Of a DNA stretch of 47,132 nucleotides, positions 17,148 to 24,317 are shown piece after piece. Position numbers and translations under genes: made by a program. Within the stretch, counting starts at the first letter, position 1. Each line of letters opens with the position of its first letter. The notes under the pieces are model-generated. The model did no database searches. It saw only the letters and a list, made by a program, of their open reading frames with translations, and was not told the DNA's origin. The DNA is taken from positions 1 through 47,132 of the forward strand of contig SVFJ01000017.1 in assembly GCA_015056925.1 (NCBI GenBank), written 5' to 3'. The stretch comes from Lachnospiraceae bacterium. GTDB taxonomy: Bacteria > Bacillota > Clostridia > Lachnospirales > Lachnospiraceae.

Positions 17148-17195
17148 AATGATAAGGCGCCAAGATATTATTGATAAGTGAGGTATAGAGGTATC

Positions 17196-18383
17196 ATGGA
17201 ACAAAAGTTATATACAGCAGGAGAATTGGCAAAATTAGCAGGTGTGTCTTTGCGCACAATACGATTTTATGATGTGAAGGGTTTAATGAAGCCGGTAAGC
17301 TATTCGGAGTCAGGGTATCGCTATTATAATCAAGATTCAGTGAGCAGATTGCAACGTATTCTGATGCTAAAGTACTTAGGCTTTTCCTTGCAGAAGATAG
17401 AAGAGATGTTGCAGGATGATACGGACGCAAAGACACAACTAGTACAGCAAAAGGAGTTATTACAAGCCCGTAGAAAACAGCTGGATGAGATGATTACTAC
17501 GATAGAATTCATGGAGAATAGTAATCTGGAGGATAACTGGGGATATTTGCTACGTCTCATGAGTCTTTTGACGGAAGAAGAGAAGATTAGAGAGCAGTAT
17601 GTTACTTCCGATAATCTGGAAAAGAGAATTCGTTTGCATGAGAGATATAGTACCGCTACAAAAGAGTGGACGGATTGGGTTTATGAAAGGCTGAATCTGT
17701 GCTCAGGGCAGAGTGTACTGGAAATTGGTTGTGGAAATGGACAGCTATGGTACGAAAATATACATAATTTGCCGGAAGGATTGCATTTGACATTATCAGA
17801 CCGTTCAGAAGGCATGTTAAATCAAGCGAAAGAGAGAATCTCTGTATATGTTGATGATTTGAAGGAACGAAATATTCAAATTGATTATGTGATAATGGAT
17901 GCAGATGAGCTGGAGTTGTCAGAGGAAACCTATGACTGTATTATTGCGAATCATATGTTGTATCATGTGAAGAATAAGGAAGGATGTCTGGCGGCAGTTG
18001 CTCAAGCATTGAAGCCTACAGGAATCTTCTGTTGCGCTACCAACGGAAATAAGCATATGGGAGAATTACACGAACTGGTAGCTGAATTTGATGATAGAAT
18101 TGAAATGCCAAATATGGAGATAGCGATTAGCTTTCGTTTGGAAAATGGTGAAGAACTGTTGAATAAATTCTTTAAAAATGTTAGATGTGACAGACAGGAT
18201 AATGCTCTCATAGTAGATGAAGTGGATGCGATTTATGATTATGTCTATTCTTATCCGGGCAATTCGCCCTATATTTTAGAGCAACGTGGCGAAGAATTTA
18301 GAAGGCTGTTAAAAGAGCGTATTGAAAAAGAGGGTAGTATCTATATCCAAAAGGATGCAGGAATGTTTATTTGTGGCTGGTAA
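17196..18383 (+). CDS. MerR-family regulator fused to a SAM methyltransferase
   Basis: A 395-aa two-domain protein. Residues 1-70 are a MerR winged helix (YTAGELAKLAGVSLRTIRFYDVKGLMKP...GYRYYNQDSV), followed by a coiled-coil dimerisation helix (about 75-115). Residues about 160-310 form a class I methyltransferase with motif SVLEIGCGNGQLWYE and CIIANHMLYHV. In this architecture the enzymatic domain replaces the effector-binding domain, so it may sense or modify a small molecule; the substrate is unknown. Start ATG 17196 has AGAGG 4 bases before it; the GTG at 17178 is not needed for the MerR domain. It ends before a hairpin at 18398. Confidence 0.88.
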   Translation: MEQKLYTAGELAKLAGVSLRTIRFYDVKGLMKPVSYSESGYRYYNQDSVSRLQRILMLKYLGFSLQKIEEMLQDDTDAKTQLVQQKELLQARRKQLDEMITTIEFMENSNLEDNWGYLLRLMSLLTEEEKIREQYVTSDNLEKRIRLHERYSTATKEWTDWVYERLNLCSGQSVLEIGCGNGQLWYENIHNLPEGLHLTLSDRSEGMLNQAKERISVYVDDLKERNIQIDYVIMDADELELSEETYDCIIANHMLYHVKNKEGCLAAVAQALKPTGIFCCATNGNKHMGELHELVAEFDDRIEMPNMEIAISFRLENGEELLNKFFKNVRCDRQDNALIVDEVDAIYDYVYSYPGNSPYILEQRGEEFRRLLKERIEKEGSIYIQKDAGMFICGW

Positions 18384-18397
18384 AGAATAACAGAAAA

Positions 18398-18423
18398 AGA
18401 CCGCTTGCATACGCAAGCGGTCT
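18398..18423 (-). terminator. Hairpin, best as a minus-strand terminator
   Basis: AGACCGCTTGC (18398-18408) pairs perfectly with GCAAGCGGTCT (18413-18423), loop ATAC. Read leftward it is followed by TTTTTC, a good terminator for toxin mRNA read-through. Read rightward it has no T-run, so it protects rather than ends the MerR-methyltransferase transcript. It also contains the -35 box of the antisense promoter. Confidence 0.65.
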
Positions 18424-18433
18424 GATGTATAAT
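18405..18433 (+). promoter_or_regulatory. Promoter of the predicted antitoxin RNA
   Basis: TTGCAT (18405-18410), exactly 17 bases, then an extended -10 TG-TATAAT (18426-18433). It points right, toward the 3' end of the leftward toxin gene, and no protein gene follows on that strand. Confidence 0.6.
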
Positions 18434-18439
18434 TTACTC

Positions 18440-18545
18440 AAGAAAGCATTTCGGGATTAAAATTTCCGAGGTGCCCTCAGTTATAGTGATTATCTAAGAA
18501 ATAGCATCCTAAACTTTGGACGGTAGAGGATGCTATTTCTTTTTG
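18440..18545 (+). ncRNA. Predicted antisense RNA antitoxin (RatA/SR4-like)
   Basis: About 105 nt, from the promoter at 18405-18433 to the hairpin 18496-18541 followed by TTTT. The RNA would be complementary to the toxin mRNA 3' untranslated region, its stop codon (18533-18535) and its last few codons. This convergent 3'-overlap is the layout of the known txpA/ratA and bsrG/SR4 type I systems. Existence and ends are predicted from promoter and terminator only. Confidence 0.55.
18496..18545 (+). terminator. Terminator of the antisense RNA, overlapping toxin stop codon
   Basis: A perfect 15-bp stem AAGAAATAGCATCCT (18496-18510) with 18527-18541, 16-base loop, then TTTT. The toxin stop codon is inside the right arm. 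On the minus strand the T-run is weak, so the toxin mRNA may extend to 18398. Confidence 0.75.
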
Positions 18546-18619
18546 TTATTATGATTATCTATGTAAGACAGAGCCGCAAATATTACTAACAACAAAGTCA
18601 AGATTTCCATTGTGTTCAT
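18533..18619 (-). CDS. 28-aa holin-like type I toxin (TxpA/BsrG-like)
   Basis: The peptide starts MNTMEILTLLLVIFAALSYI and ends DNHNNKKK: one membrane helix (about 5-20) and a charged tail, the form of Bacillota holin-like type I toxins, which insert in the membrane. The ribosome site is unusually strong (AAAGGAGGGTGAT, 3-4 bases before ATG). CCCTCT at 18645-18650 on the mRNA can pair with AGGAGGG and hide it, as in related systems. A minus-strand TATAAT (18691-18696) is the likely -10 box. It is short enough to be missed by ordinary gene calling. Confidence 0.8.
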   Translation of the reverse strand: MNTMEILTLLLVIFAALSYIDNHNNKKK

Positions 18620-18690
18620 GGGCATCACCCTCCTTTATTAATTTAGAGGGCATCTAACAAGTGGAAATTCGCATCCAACTTTCTCTTTCA

Positions 18691-18696
18691 ATTATA
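18691..18696 (-). promoter_or_regulatory. -10 box of the toxin promoter
   Basis: TATAAT on the minus strand, about 72 bases upstream of the toxin ATG, leaving a long structured 5' leader. No good -35 hexamer is seen at 16-18 bases; TTCTAT lies at 19. Confidence 0.45.
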
Positions 18697-18752
18697 CTAC
18701 ACTATATTAATACAAATAGAACAAATGTTCAACAGGATTTTTCTATTCCATA

Positions 18753-18781
18753 TTTACAAAACCTATATTTAGTGCTAAAGT
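18753..18781 (+). promoter_or_regulatory. Candidate promoter of the T-box leader
   Basis: TTTACA (18753-18758), 17-base spacer, TAAAGT (18776-18781). The predicted start lies just before stem I of the T-box. The -10 match is weak. Confidence 0.4.
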
Positions 18782-18796
18782 ATTACTATATCAATA

Positions 18797-19075
18797 TTTG
18801 AAAAGCGATGATGAAGAGAGTAAGTATATGGTATTCCTACAGAGAACATCCTACTGATATGTGTCAGGGCTGCGAGGGATGAGAAGAGAGTATGCTGAAC
18901 ATGGCTTCTGAGTAGCGCACCGAGTCGGTTACGATAAGGCTGCGACAGGGTTCGCCCGTTATAGCGACAGGGTATCATGCGTACCTGCGGAGGTTTTGTT
19001 CGTGAGAGCAAGACGAATTAAGGTGGTAACACGGGATTTCATCTCGTCCTTATTTTATAAGGGCGAGATTTTTTA
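18797..19075 (+). ncRNA. T-box riboswitch, methionine specifier
   Basis: A tRNA-sensing leader. Stem I shows the AGTA motif (18819-18822), AGAGAA (about 18841) and GCTGCGAG (about 18869) of the distal T-loop module. The specifier loop reads GAAC-ATG-G before CTTCTGAGTA, which aligns with the known glyQS pattern GAAA-GGC-A before TTCTTGAG; the specifier is therefore ATG (18901-18903), methionine. The T-box bulge AGGTGGTAACACGG (19021-19034) has TGGT, complementary to ACCA of tRNA-Met. A terminator follows at 19041-19075. The expected target is metG at 19857, with one small gene and a repeat-like stretch in between. Confidence 0.92.
19041..19075 (+). terminator. T-box regulated terminator
   Basis: ATCTCGTCCTTAT (19041-19053) pairs with ATAAGGGCGAGAT (19057-19069) with one G-U pair, then six T. 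Its left arm overlaps the alternative antiterminator containing the T-box sequence, as the mechanism requires. Confidence 0.9.
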
Positions 19076-19383
19076 TTGCATTAATTATAGAAAGCCCCTT
19101 TTTGATAAAGTTGACTGTGTAATTAATTGTGAAGAAAGCATTGCGAAGAGTATTAGTTTTTCTTAGCACTTTTTGAGTAAATAGTAATCTGCCGACCGGA
19201 TGGAGGCAGAAGCCGTAAATTGAGCCAAGGATGGCGAATATACGGCGGTTACGAGAGTTAGATGCACTTAAGGGAAAGTGCATAGAAAATGTTACACTCG
19301 TAGCGTCTGCTTTTAGAACAAATAATTACACATATATGAAACATAAAAGGGGCTTTCAGAGAATAGAAGAAGGAGGGCTTTCA
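19076..19383. other. Spacer between T-box terminator and next gene
   Basis: About 308 bases. An open frame on + begins at 19231 (reading MANIRRLRELDALKGK) and is continuous with the next gene, but it lacks a ribosome site and spans the repeat-like hairpin, so I treat it as non-coding. GTTACGAG (19249-19256) can pair with CTCGTAGC (19297-19304), enclosing ATGCACTT/AAGTGCAT. No separate promoter stands out. Confidence 0.45.
19262..19314 (+). repeat. Possible short repeat, copy 2, with hairpin
   Basis: It contains the hairpin ATGCACTT-AAGGGA-AAGTGCAT and then ACTCGTAGCGTCTGCTTTT, whose core recurs at about 60-78 near the window start. A dispersed intergenic element of this lineage is the likely explanation; I recall similar stretches being mis-annotated as short proteins in related genomes, which I cannot verify here. 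Confidence 0.4.
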
Positions 19384-19776
19384 ATGGGATTAGAATTGCA
19401 AAAGTATGAATATCTCGAAAATGAATATCTGATTTATGATTGTAATAAGTACCATTATGCATTTGGTACAAGGGAAGCCCGTGTCATGTGCAGTCAGAGT
19501 GTGGGACTGATTACAAAGAAAGTGCTTGTAGGTCCTATTATGAAGGATGATGAGATGACGTTACAGCTTTATAATCCTGACGGAACACAGGCCCAGCCGC
19601 AAACAGAAGATATCAAGGTCTTTGCGCGGTATCTGGCAGATGCAGGATATCAGACGACACCTCGTTCTAACAGTGGCATGAGTAGTGATGATGGCGTACA
19701 TAAGGTATGTAGAATGTCATTTTGTGATGGCTTTATCAAGAAATATAACATTAAGGAATTGAAGGATTGCTGTTAA
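19384..19776 (+). CDS. DapF N-domain-like protein lacking the catalytic cysteine
   Basis: A 130-aa cytoplasmic protein. The order of segments (NEYLIYDCN, ARVMCSQSVGLITKKVLVGP, DDEMTLQLYNPDGTQAQ, DIKVFARYLADAGY) follows the N-terminal half of diaminopimelate epimerase, where the third element is normally F-N-x-D-G-S-E-A-E-M-C-G-N-G. Here the C-G-N-G active-site stretch is absent and the C-terminal half is missing, so it should not be an epimerase. A stand-alone binding or structural role is possible; its function is unknown. Start 19384 follows AGGAGGG by 6 bases. It lies between the Met T-box and metG, 80 bases before metG with no terminator, so the riboswitch may control both. Confidence 0.65.
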   Translation: MGLELQKYEYLENEYLIYDCNKYHYAFGTREARVMCSQSVGLITKKVLVGPIMKDDEMTLQLYNPDGTQAQPQTEDIKVFARYLADAGYQTTPRSNSGMSSDDGVHKVCRMSFCDGFIKKYNIKELKDCC

Positions 19777-19856
19777 AAGGATTCTTTATAAAATAAAAGT
19801 CCGCATAGAAAAGATTCTATCGGGTAATCATTAATAGAAAGGTTGAGGAGACTATT

Positions 19857-21851
19857 ATGCAGAACAAAGGTAAATTTTACATGACAACAGCGATTGCCTA
19901 TACATCAGGCAAGCCGCACATCGGTAACACTTACGAGATTATTCTTGCAGATGCGATTGCAAGATATAAGAAGGCAGAGGGGTATGATGTTTATTTCCAG
20001 ACAGGTACTGACGAGCATGGTCAGAAGATTCAGGAGAAGGCAGAAGCAGCAGGTATCACTCCTAAGGAATTTGTAGATTCTGTAGCAGGAGAGGTTAAGA
20101 GAATCTGGGATTTGATGAATACCTCTTATGATAATTTTGTTCGTACAACGGACGAAGACCATGAGCAGTGTGTTAAGAAGATTTTCAAGAAGTTATATGA
20201 TAAGGGTGATATCTATAAGAGCTCATATGAGGGCTTATATTGTACACCTTGTGAGTCCTTCTGGACAGAGTCTCAGTTAGTAGATGGTAAGTGTCCTGAC
20301 TGTGGCCGTGAGGTTAAGCCGGCAAAGGAAGAGGCATATTTCTTTAAAATGAGCAAGTATGCGGACAAATTAATTGAGCATATTAATACACATCCTGATT
20401 TTATTCAGCCTGTATCACGTAAGAATGAGATGATGAATAATTTCCTTTTACCGGGACTTCAGGATTTATGTGTATCAAGAACTTCATTTACATGGGGTAT
20501 TCCTGTAGATTTTGACCCTAAGCATGTAGTATATGTATGGCTTGATGCATTAACAAACTATATTACAAAGATTGGTTATGACCCGGATGGTTCTAATGAG
20601 ATGTTTGCTAAGAACTGGCCTGCTGATTTACACTTAATCGGTAAGGATATCGTTCGTTTTCATACCATTTACTGGCCTATTTTCTTAATGGCATTAGACC
20701 TTCCGTTGCCTAAGCAGGTATTTGGTCATCCTTGGCTCTTACAGGGTGGAGATAAGATGAGTAAGTCTAAGGGAAATGTTATCTATGCAGATGATATGGC
20801 TGATTTATTTGGTGTAGATGCAACTCGTTACTTCGTTCTCCATGAGATGCCATTTGAAAATGATGGTGTGATTACATGGGAGCTTGTAGTAGAGCGTTTC
20901 AACTCTGACCTTGCTAATATCTTAGGAAACCTTGTAAACAGAACAGTTTCTATGAGCAACAAGTACTTTGGCGGTGTAGTAAAGAGTACAGGTGTAACAG
21001 ACAGCTTTGACGAGGATTTGAAGGCTGTTGTTACAGGAACAAGAGCTAAGGTTGAGGAGAAGATGGCTAAGCTTCGTGTAGCTGATGCAATTACAGCAGT
21101 ATTTGATTTATTCAGACGCTGCAATAAATATATTGATGAGACAATGCCTTGGGTATTGGCAAAGGACGAGGCAAGTCAGGACAGATTGGCAGAGGTTCTC
21201 TATAATCTAGTAGAGTCTATCTCTATCGGTGCAAGCCTTCTTCACAGCTTCTTACCGGAGACGGCTGAAAGAATCGTAAAGCAGTTAAATACCTCGCTTC
21301 GTGACTTTGATGACTTAGATAAGTTTGGCTTATATGAGAGTGGCAATAAGGTAACAGAGACACCTGAAATCTTATTTGCACGTCTTGATGTAAAGGAGAT
21401 TATGCCAAAGGTCGAGGCATTGCAGGCAGCACAGAAAGCTGAGTACGAGGCAGAGCAGAGAAGACTTAATGGTGAGCCGGAGGAAGCCAAGGAAGAGGAA
21501 GCAGTGATTGATATTGAAGCCAAGGAAGAGATTGAATATGATGACTTTGCTAAGATGCAGTTCCAGGTAGGAGAGATTATTGCCTGTGAGGCAGTACCAA
21601 AGTCTAAGAAGCTTCTTTGCAGTCAGGTTAAGATTGGAAGTCAGGTAAAGCAGATTGTGTCCGGTATTAAGGCACACTATACACCTGAAGAGATGGTTGG
21701 TAAGAAGGTTATGGTATTGGTAAACCTTAAGCCGGCTAAGCTTGCAGGCGTTGTTTCTGAAGGAATGCTTCTTTGTGCAGAGGATGCAGAGGGTAATCTT
21801 GCATTGATGACACCTGAGAAGAAGATGCCTTCAGGTGCTGAGATTTGTTAA
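19857..21851 (+). CDS. metG: Methionyl-tRNA synthetase
   Basis: A 664-aa enzyme charging tRNA-Met. It has class I signatures HIGN at residues 21-24 and KMSKS at 300-304, and the zinc knuckle CTPCESFW...GKCPDCGREV (about 127-150). An anticodon-binding helical domain follows to about 520, then a Lys/Glu-rich linker. A C-terminal EMAP-II-like tRNA-binding domain (about 555-664, DFAKMQFQVGEIIACE...) gives dimerisation and tRNA affinity. Length matches the long bacterial form. Ribosome site GAGGAG precedes ATG. The methionine T-box 780 bases upstream is the expected regulator. Confidence 0.97.
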   Translation: MQNKGKFYMTTAIAYTSGKPHIGNTYEIILADAIARYKKAEGYDVYFQTGTDEHGQKIQEKAEAAGITPKEFVDSVAGEVKRIWDLMNTSYDNFVRTTDEDHEQCVKKIFKKLYDKGDIYKSSYEGLYCTPCESFWTESQLVDGKCPDCGREVKPAKEEAYFFKMSKYADKLIEHINTHPDFIQPVSRKNEMMNNFLLPGLQDLCVSRTSFTWGIPVDFDPKHVVYVWLDALTNYITKIGYDPDGSNEMFAKNWPADLHLIGKDIVRFHTIYWPIFLMALDLPLPKQVFGHPWLLQGGDKMSKSKGNVIYADDMADLFGVDATRYFVLHEMPFENDGVITWELVVERFNSDLANILGNLVNRTVSMSNKYFGGVVKSTGVTDSFDEDLKAVVTGTRAKVEEKMAKLRVADAITAVFDLFRRCNKYIDETMPWVLAKDEASQDRLAEVLYNLVESISIGASLLHSFLPETAERIVKQLNTSLRDFDDLDKFGLYESGNKVTETPEILFARLDVKEIMPKVEALQAAQKAEYEAEQRRLNGEPEEAKEEEAVIDIEAKEEIEYDDFAKMQFQVGEIIACEAVPKSKKLLCSQVKIGSQVKQIVSGIKAHYTPEEMVGKKVMVLVNLKPAKLAGVVSEGMLLCAEDAEGNLALMTPEKKMPSGAEIC

Positions 21852-21877
21852 GAATAATATGATTTAGGACATAAACG

Positions 21878-23017
21878 ATGCAAAGAGTAAGAGATTACCT
21901 AGGGTGGAAAGACCTTTCAAGATACGCAATTTTAGTGCTTGTGTTTAGTATGCTGATTACAGGCTGTGGACGACAAATGAATACGAATGCAGTGGAATAT
22001 GGCGCGTCACAGGAGGATATGCAGAGTAGTGATTCCTCTGCGGAAGGTCTTTTCTATCACTTTGCAGATGTGAAGGATTTCGTACAGGAGTATGAAGAAG
22101 ATACTGTCAATGTGGGAATCGATGTGTCGAAGTGGCAGGGAGAGATTGATTGGCAGGCAGTTGCAGACGCAGGCGTAGACTTTGCGTTCATCCGGGTAGG
22201 ATATCGTGCGGCAAATACGGGAATCATATTTGAGGACCCTTATGCGAAGTACAATCTGCAGCAGGCAGAAGCTGCGGGGATTAAGGTAGGTGCGTATTTC
22301 TTTTCTACTGCTGTTAATGTGGAAGAGGCTTTAGAGGAGGCAGCGTGGACCTGCGCCTATATTGCACAGTATAAGATTACTTATCCAGTTGCTTATAATT
22401 GCGAGGGCTTTAAAACAGCAGGAAGCCGTAATTACGGACTGTCTAATGATGTTCGGTCAGCCAATGCGATAGCATTCTTAGAGCTAGTGGAATCCCAAGG
22501 ATATGAGGGAATGTTTTACGCGTCTAAGAGTGAACTTCAGAGTAGCAATTACTGGAATACGAAGAAGATAGATGCTCAGTATGACATATGGGTGTCTCAA
22601 TATCCGGGCACGCTCCTACAGGAAAATCCAAGAACTTCTTATAATGGTGAATATGCCTGCTGGCAGTTCACATACAAGGGAGTTGTTCCGGGAATTACAC
22701 GAAGCGTTGACCTGAATATTGCATATTTTACGAAGGATATAATAGCACAGCCTAAGGATTTGACACCCTATGAGTTAGTGGAAGCACCTAAGAGTACGGT
22801 GTCTTATGCAGCTATGGATGATATAGTTGTAGCAAAGCGGGATACCGGTTTGAAGACAGAACCTACAGCAAATATTGAAGTGGAAGCGAGTGTCATACTG
22901 CGCAAGGATGAGTTGGTGAAGCGGATTGCGGTAGGCAGTAACGGATGGTCGATGGTGGAATATAATCAAGAGATGTTCTATGTATTGACGGCGGATGTGG
23001 AAGCTGTCAGTCAGTAG
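21878..23017 (+). CDS. GH25 (lysozyme-like) muramidase lipoprotein with SH3-like C-terminus
   Basis: A 379-aa surface lipoprotein (lipobox LITGC about residues 26-30). Residues about 78-275 form a GH25 barrel: GIDVSKWQGEIDW with the first acidic residue D82, then FAFIRVGYR and AGIKVGAYFFSTAVN. The catalytic pair, usually D-x-E, reads N174-C175-E176, so the first acid is Asn while Glu is kept. Residues about 305-379 look like an SH3b wall-binding segment (TGLKTEPTANIEVEASVILRKDELVKRIA...GWSMVEY). It would cleave MurNAc-GlcNAc bonds if active. It starts 26 bases after metG with a weak ribosome site. Confidence 0.88.
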   Translation: MQRVRDYLGWKDLSRYAILVLVFSMLITGCGRQMNTNAVEYGASQEDMQSSDSSAEGLFYHFADVKDFVQEYEEDTVNVGIDVSKWQGEIDWQAVADAGVDFAFIRVGYRAANTGIIFEDPYAKYNLQQAEAAGIKVGAYFFSTAVNVEEALEEAAWTCAYIAQYKITYPVAYNCEGFKTAGSRNYGLSNDVRSANAIAFLELVESQGYEGMFYASKSELQSSNYWNTKKIDAQYDIWVSQYPGTLLQENPRTSYNGEYACWQFTYKGVVPGITRSVDLNIAYFTKDIIAQPKDLTPYELVEAPKSTVSYAAMDDIVVAKRDTGLKTEPTANIEVEASVILRKDELVKRIAVGSNGWSMVEYNQEMFYVLTADVEAVSQ

Positions 23018-23036
23018 AGTAGAGGTATCGGAAGAT

Positions 23037-23549
23037 ATGAATATCATAGCCTATGAAATGAAATATGCCGGGGGAGAAGCGCCATCGGAATTGGCGATGA
23101 TTCCCTTTGATGAGCAGTATGCTCGAGAATATATGCAGATATATAATGAATGTTTTTTTGAAATGCGCAGGGCATTGGAGGTAAAGCCGTATCATTATTA
23201 TCAGAGTGAAGAGCAGCTTGCAGAGAGAAAGGATGATATTTATCTGTATATGCAGGATGGTGAAATCATCGGTTCTTTTGTTCTGTGTGATAAGGAGATT
23301 GATGATTTAATCGTGAATCCTAAGTATCAGGGACAGGGATATGGAAAGAAGCTTCTCCACACAGCACTTGCCATGATGCAGGAGAAGAAGGTTACTCCAA
23401 TTATATTGCATGTTGCGGCATGGAATGAAAGAGCACTTCATTTATATGAAACAAATGGATTTGAGTCGACTCTTGCAATTAAGGTAAGGCATGATAAGCC
23501 TACCAGATTACAGGAGTTGAAGCAGTGGTTTACAAGGGTGTTTGGCTAA
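23037..23549 (+). CDS. GNAT-family N-acetyltransferase
   Basis: A 170-aa cytosolic acetyltransferase. The acetyl-CoA pocket is at DLIVNPKYQGQGYGKKLL (Q/R-x-x-G-x-G/A motif), followed by VTPIILHVAAWNERALHLYETNGF, the family's typical last strand and helix. The acceptor is unknown. ATG 23037 is preferred to ATG 22995, which would overlap the end of the lysozyme gene; GGAAG just before it is a weak ribosome site with AGAGG further up. It is likely co-transcribed with its neighbours. Confidence 0.88.
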   Translation: MNIIAYEMKYAGGEAPSELAMIPFDEQYAREYMQIYNECFFEMRRALEVKPYHYYQSEEQLAERKDDIYLYMQDGEIIGSFVLCDKEIDDLIVNPKYQGQGYGKKLLHTALAMMQEKKVTPIILHVAAWNERALHLYETNGFESTLAIKVRHDKPTRLQELKQWFTRVFG

Positions 23550-23573
23550 TGCCCGTATCGGAAATGAGGAACT

Positions 23574-24221
23574 ATGGGAAAGATAGAAGCAATTTTATTT
23601 GATTTGGATGGAACTTTATGGGATTCGGCAGATGGTGTATTAAAGACTTGGAATATGGTCATTGAAAAGCATCCTGAGTGCAAGAGAGGTCAACTGACCC
23701 AAGAGGAGCTTGGTAGTTACTTTGGACTGCCGATGAAGGAAATTGCAGCAAGGATGTTTACAGTCTGTACAGCTGATGAGCAACAGCAGTTAATGGAAGA
23801 ATGCTGTGAGCTTGAGAATAATTATCTGAGCGAGCATGGTGGAATTCTCTTTCCAAAGCTTGAAGAAACACTAGCAGAGCTTAAGAAGGATTACAAGCTG
23901 TTTGTTGTTAGTAATTGTCAGAGTGGCTATATTGAAGCATTTATTAAGGCTCATAAGCTGGAAGCATATTTTGATGATACCCAGTGTTGGGGCGATAACA
24001 TGGTGCCAAAGGGCGAGAACAATAAGTTCATTATGGAGCGTAACAAGATTCAGAATGCAGTCTATGTTGGTGATACAGCAGGAGATGAGGAGTCTGCAAG
24101 AGTTGCGGGTATTCCTTTCGTATTCGCGGCATATGGATTTGGAGAGGCGGTGGAGCCTGATTATAGGATAGATGCATTTGAGGAGCTCGCGATACTTATG
24201 AAGAATATCAGTGTATTGTAG
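23574..24221 (+). CDS. HAD-superfamily hydrolase (phosphoglycolate phosphatase-like)
   Basis: A 215-aa cytosolic phosphatase. Motif I is FDLDGTLWDS (nucleophile Asp near residue 10), motif II VVSN (about 112), motif III the Lys in MVPKGENN, and motif IV YVGDTAGDEESA. A helical C1 cap (about 17-85) gives substrate specificity. Resembles Gph/PGP-like enzymes, but the true substrate is unknown. The gene is last in the metG-side transcript and ends before a strong terminator that also marks the left edge of the A/T-rich island. Confidence 0.9.
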   Translation: MGKIEAILFDLDGTLWDSADGVLKTWNMVIEKHPECKRGQLTQEELGSYFGLPMKEIAARMFTVCTADEQQQLMEECCELENNYLSEHGGILFPKLEETLAELKKDYKLFVVSNCQSGYIEAFIKAHKLEAYFDDTQCWGDNMVPKGENNKFIMERNKIQNAVYVGDTAGDEESARVAGIPFVFAAYGFGEAVEPDYRIDAFEELAILMKNISVL

Positions 24222-24247
24222 TTATAATTTGATTAATTATAGATGAG

Positions 24248-24290
24248 ACGAGAGGTCAATTGACAATAATGTCAACTGACCTCTCGTTTT
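24248..24290 (+). terminator. Strong terminator at the left edge of the island
   Basis: CGAGAGGTCA (24249-24258) pairs with TGACCTCTCG (24277-24286); after one mismatch a further TTGACA/TGTCAA pairs around loop ATAA. TTTT follows. From here rightward the base composition becomes clearly more A/T-rich. Confidence 0.9.
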
Positions 24291-24317
24291 GCAATGAATA
24301 TAAGAATGTAAGAAATT

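Noticed and set aside
18799-19283. Minus-strand open frames across the T-box and spacer
   Set aside because: They are antisense to a well-supported T-box and repeat-like hairpin and show no family resemblance.
19231-19383. In-frame N-terminal extension of the DapF-like gene (MANIRRLRELDALKGK...)
   Set aside because: No ribosome site at 19231, it runs through the repeat-like hairpin, and a strong AGGAGGG sits before ATG 19384.
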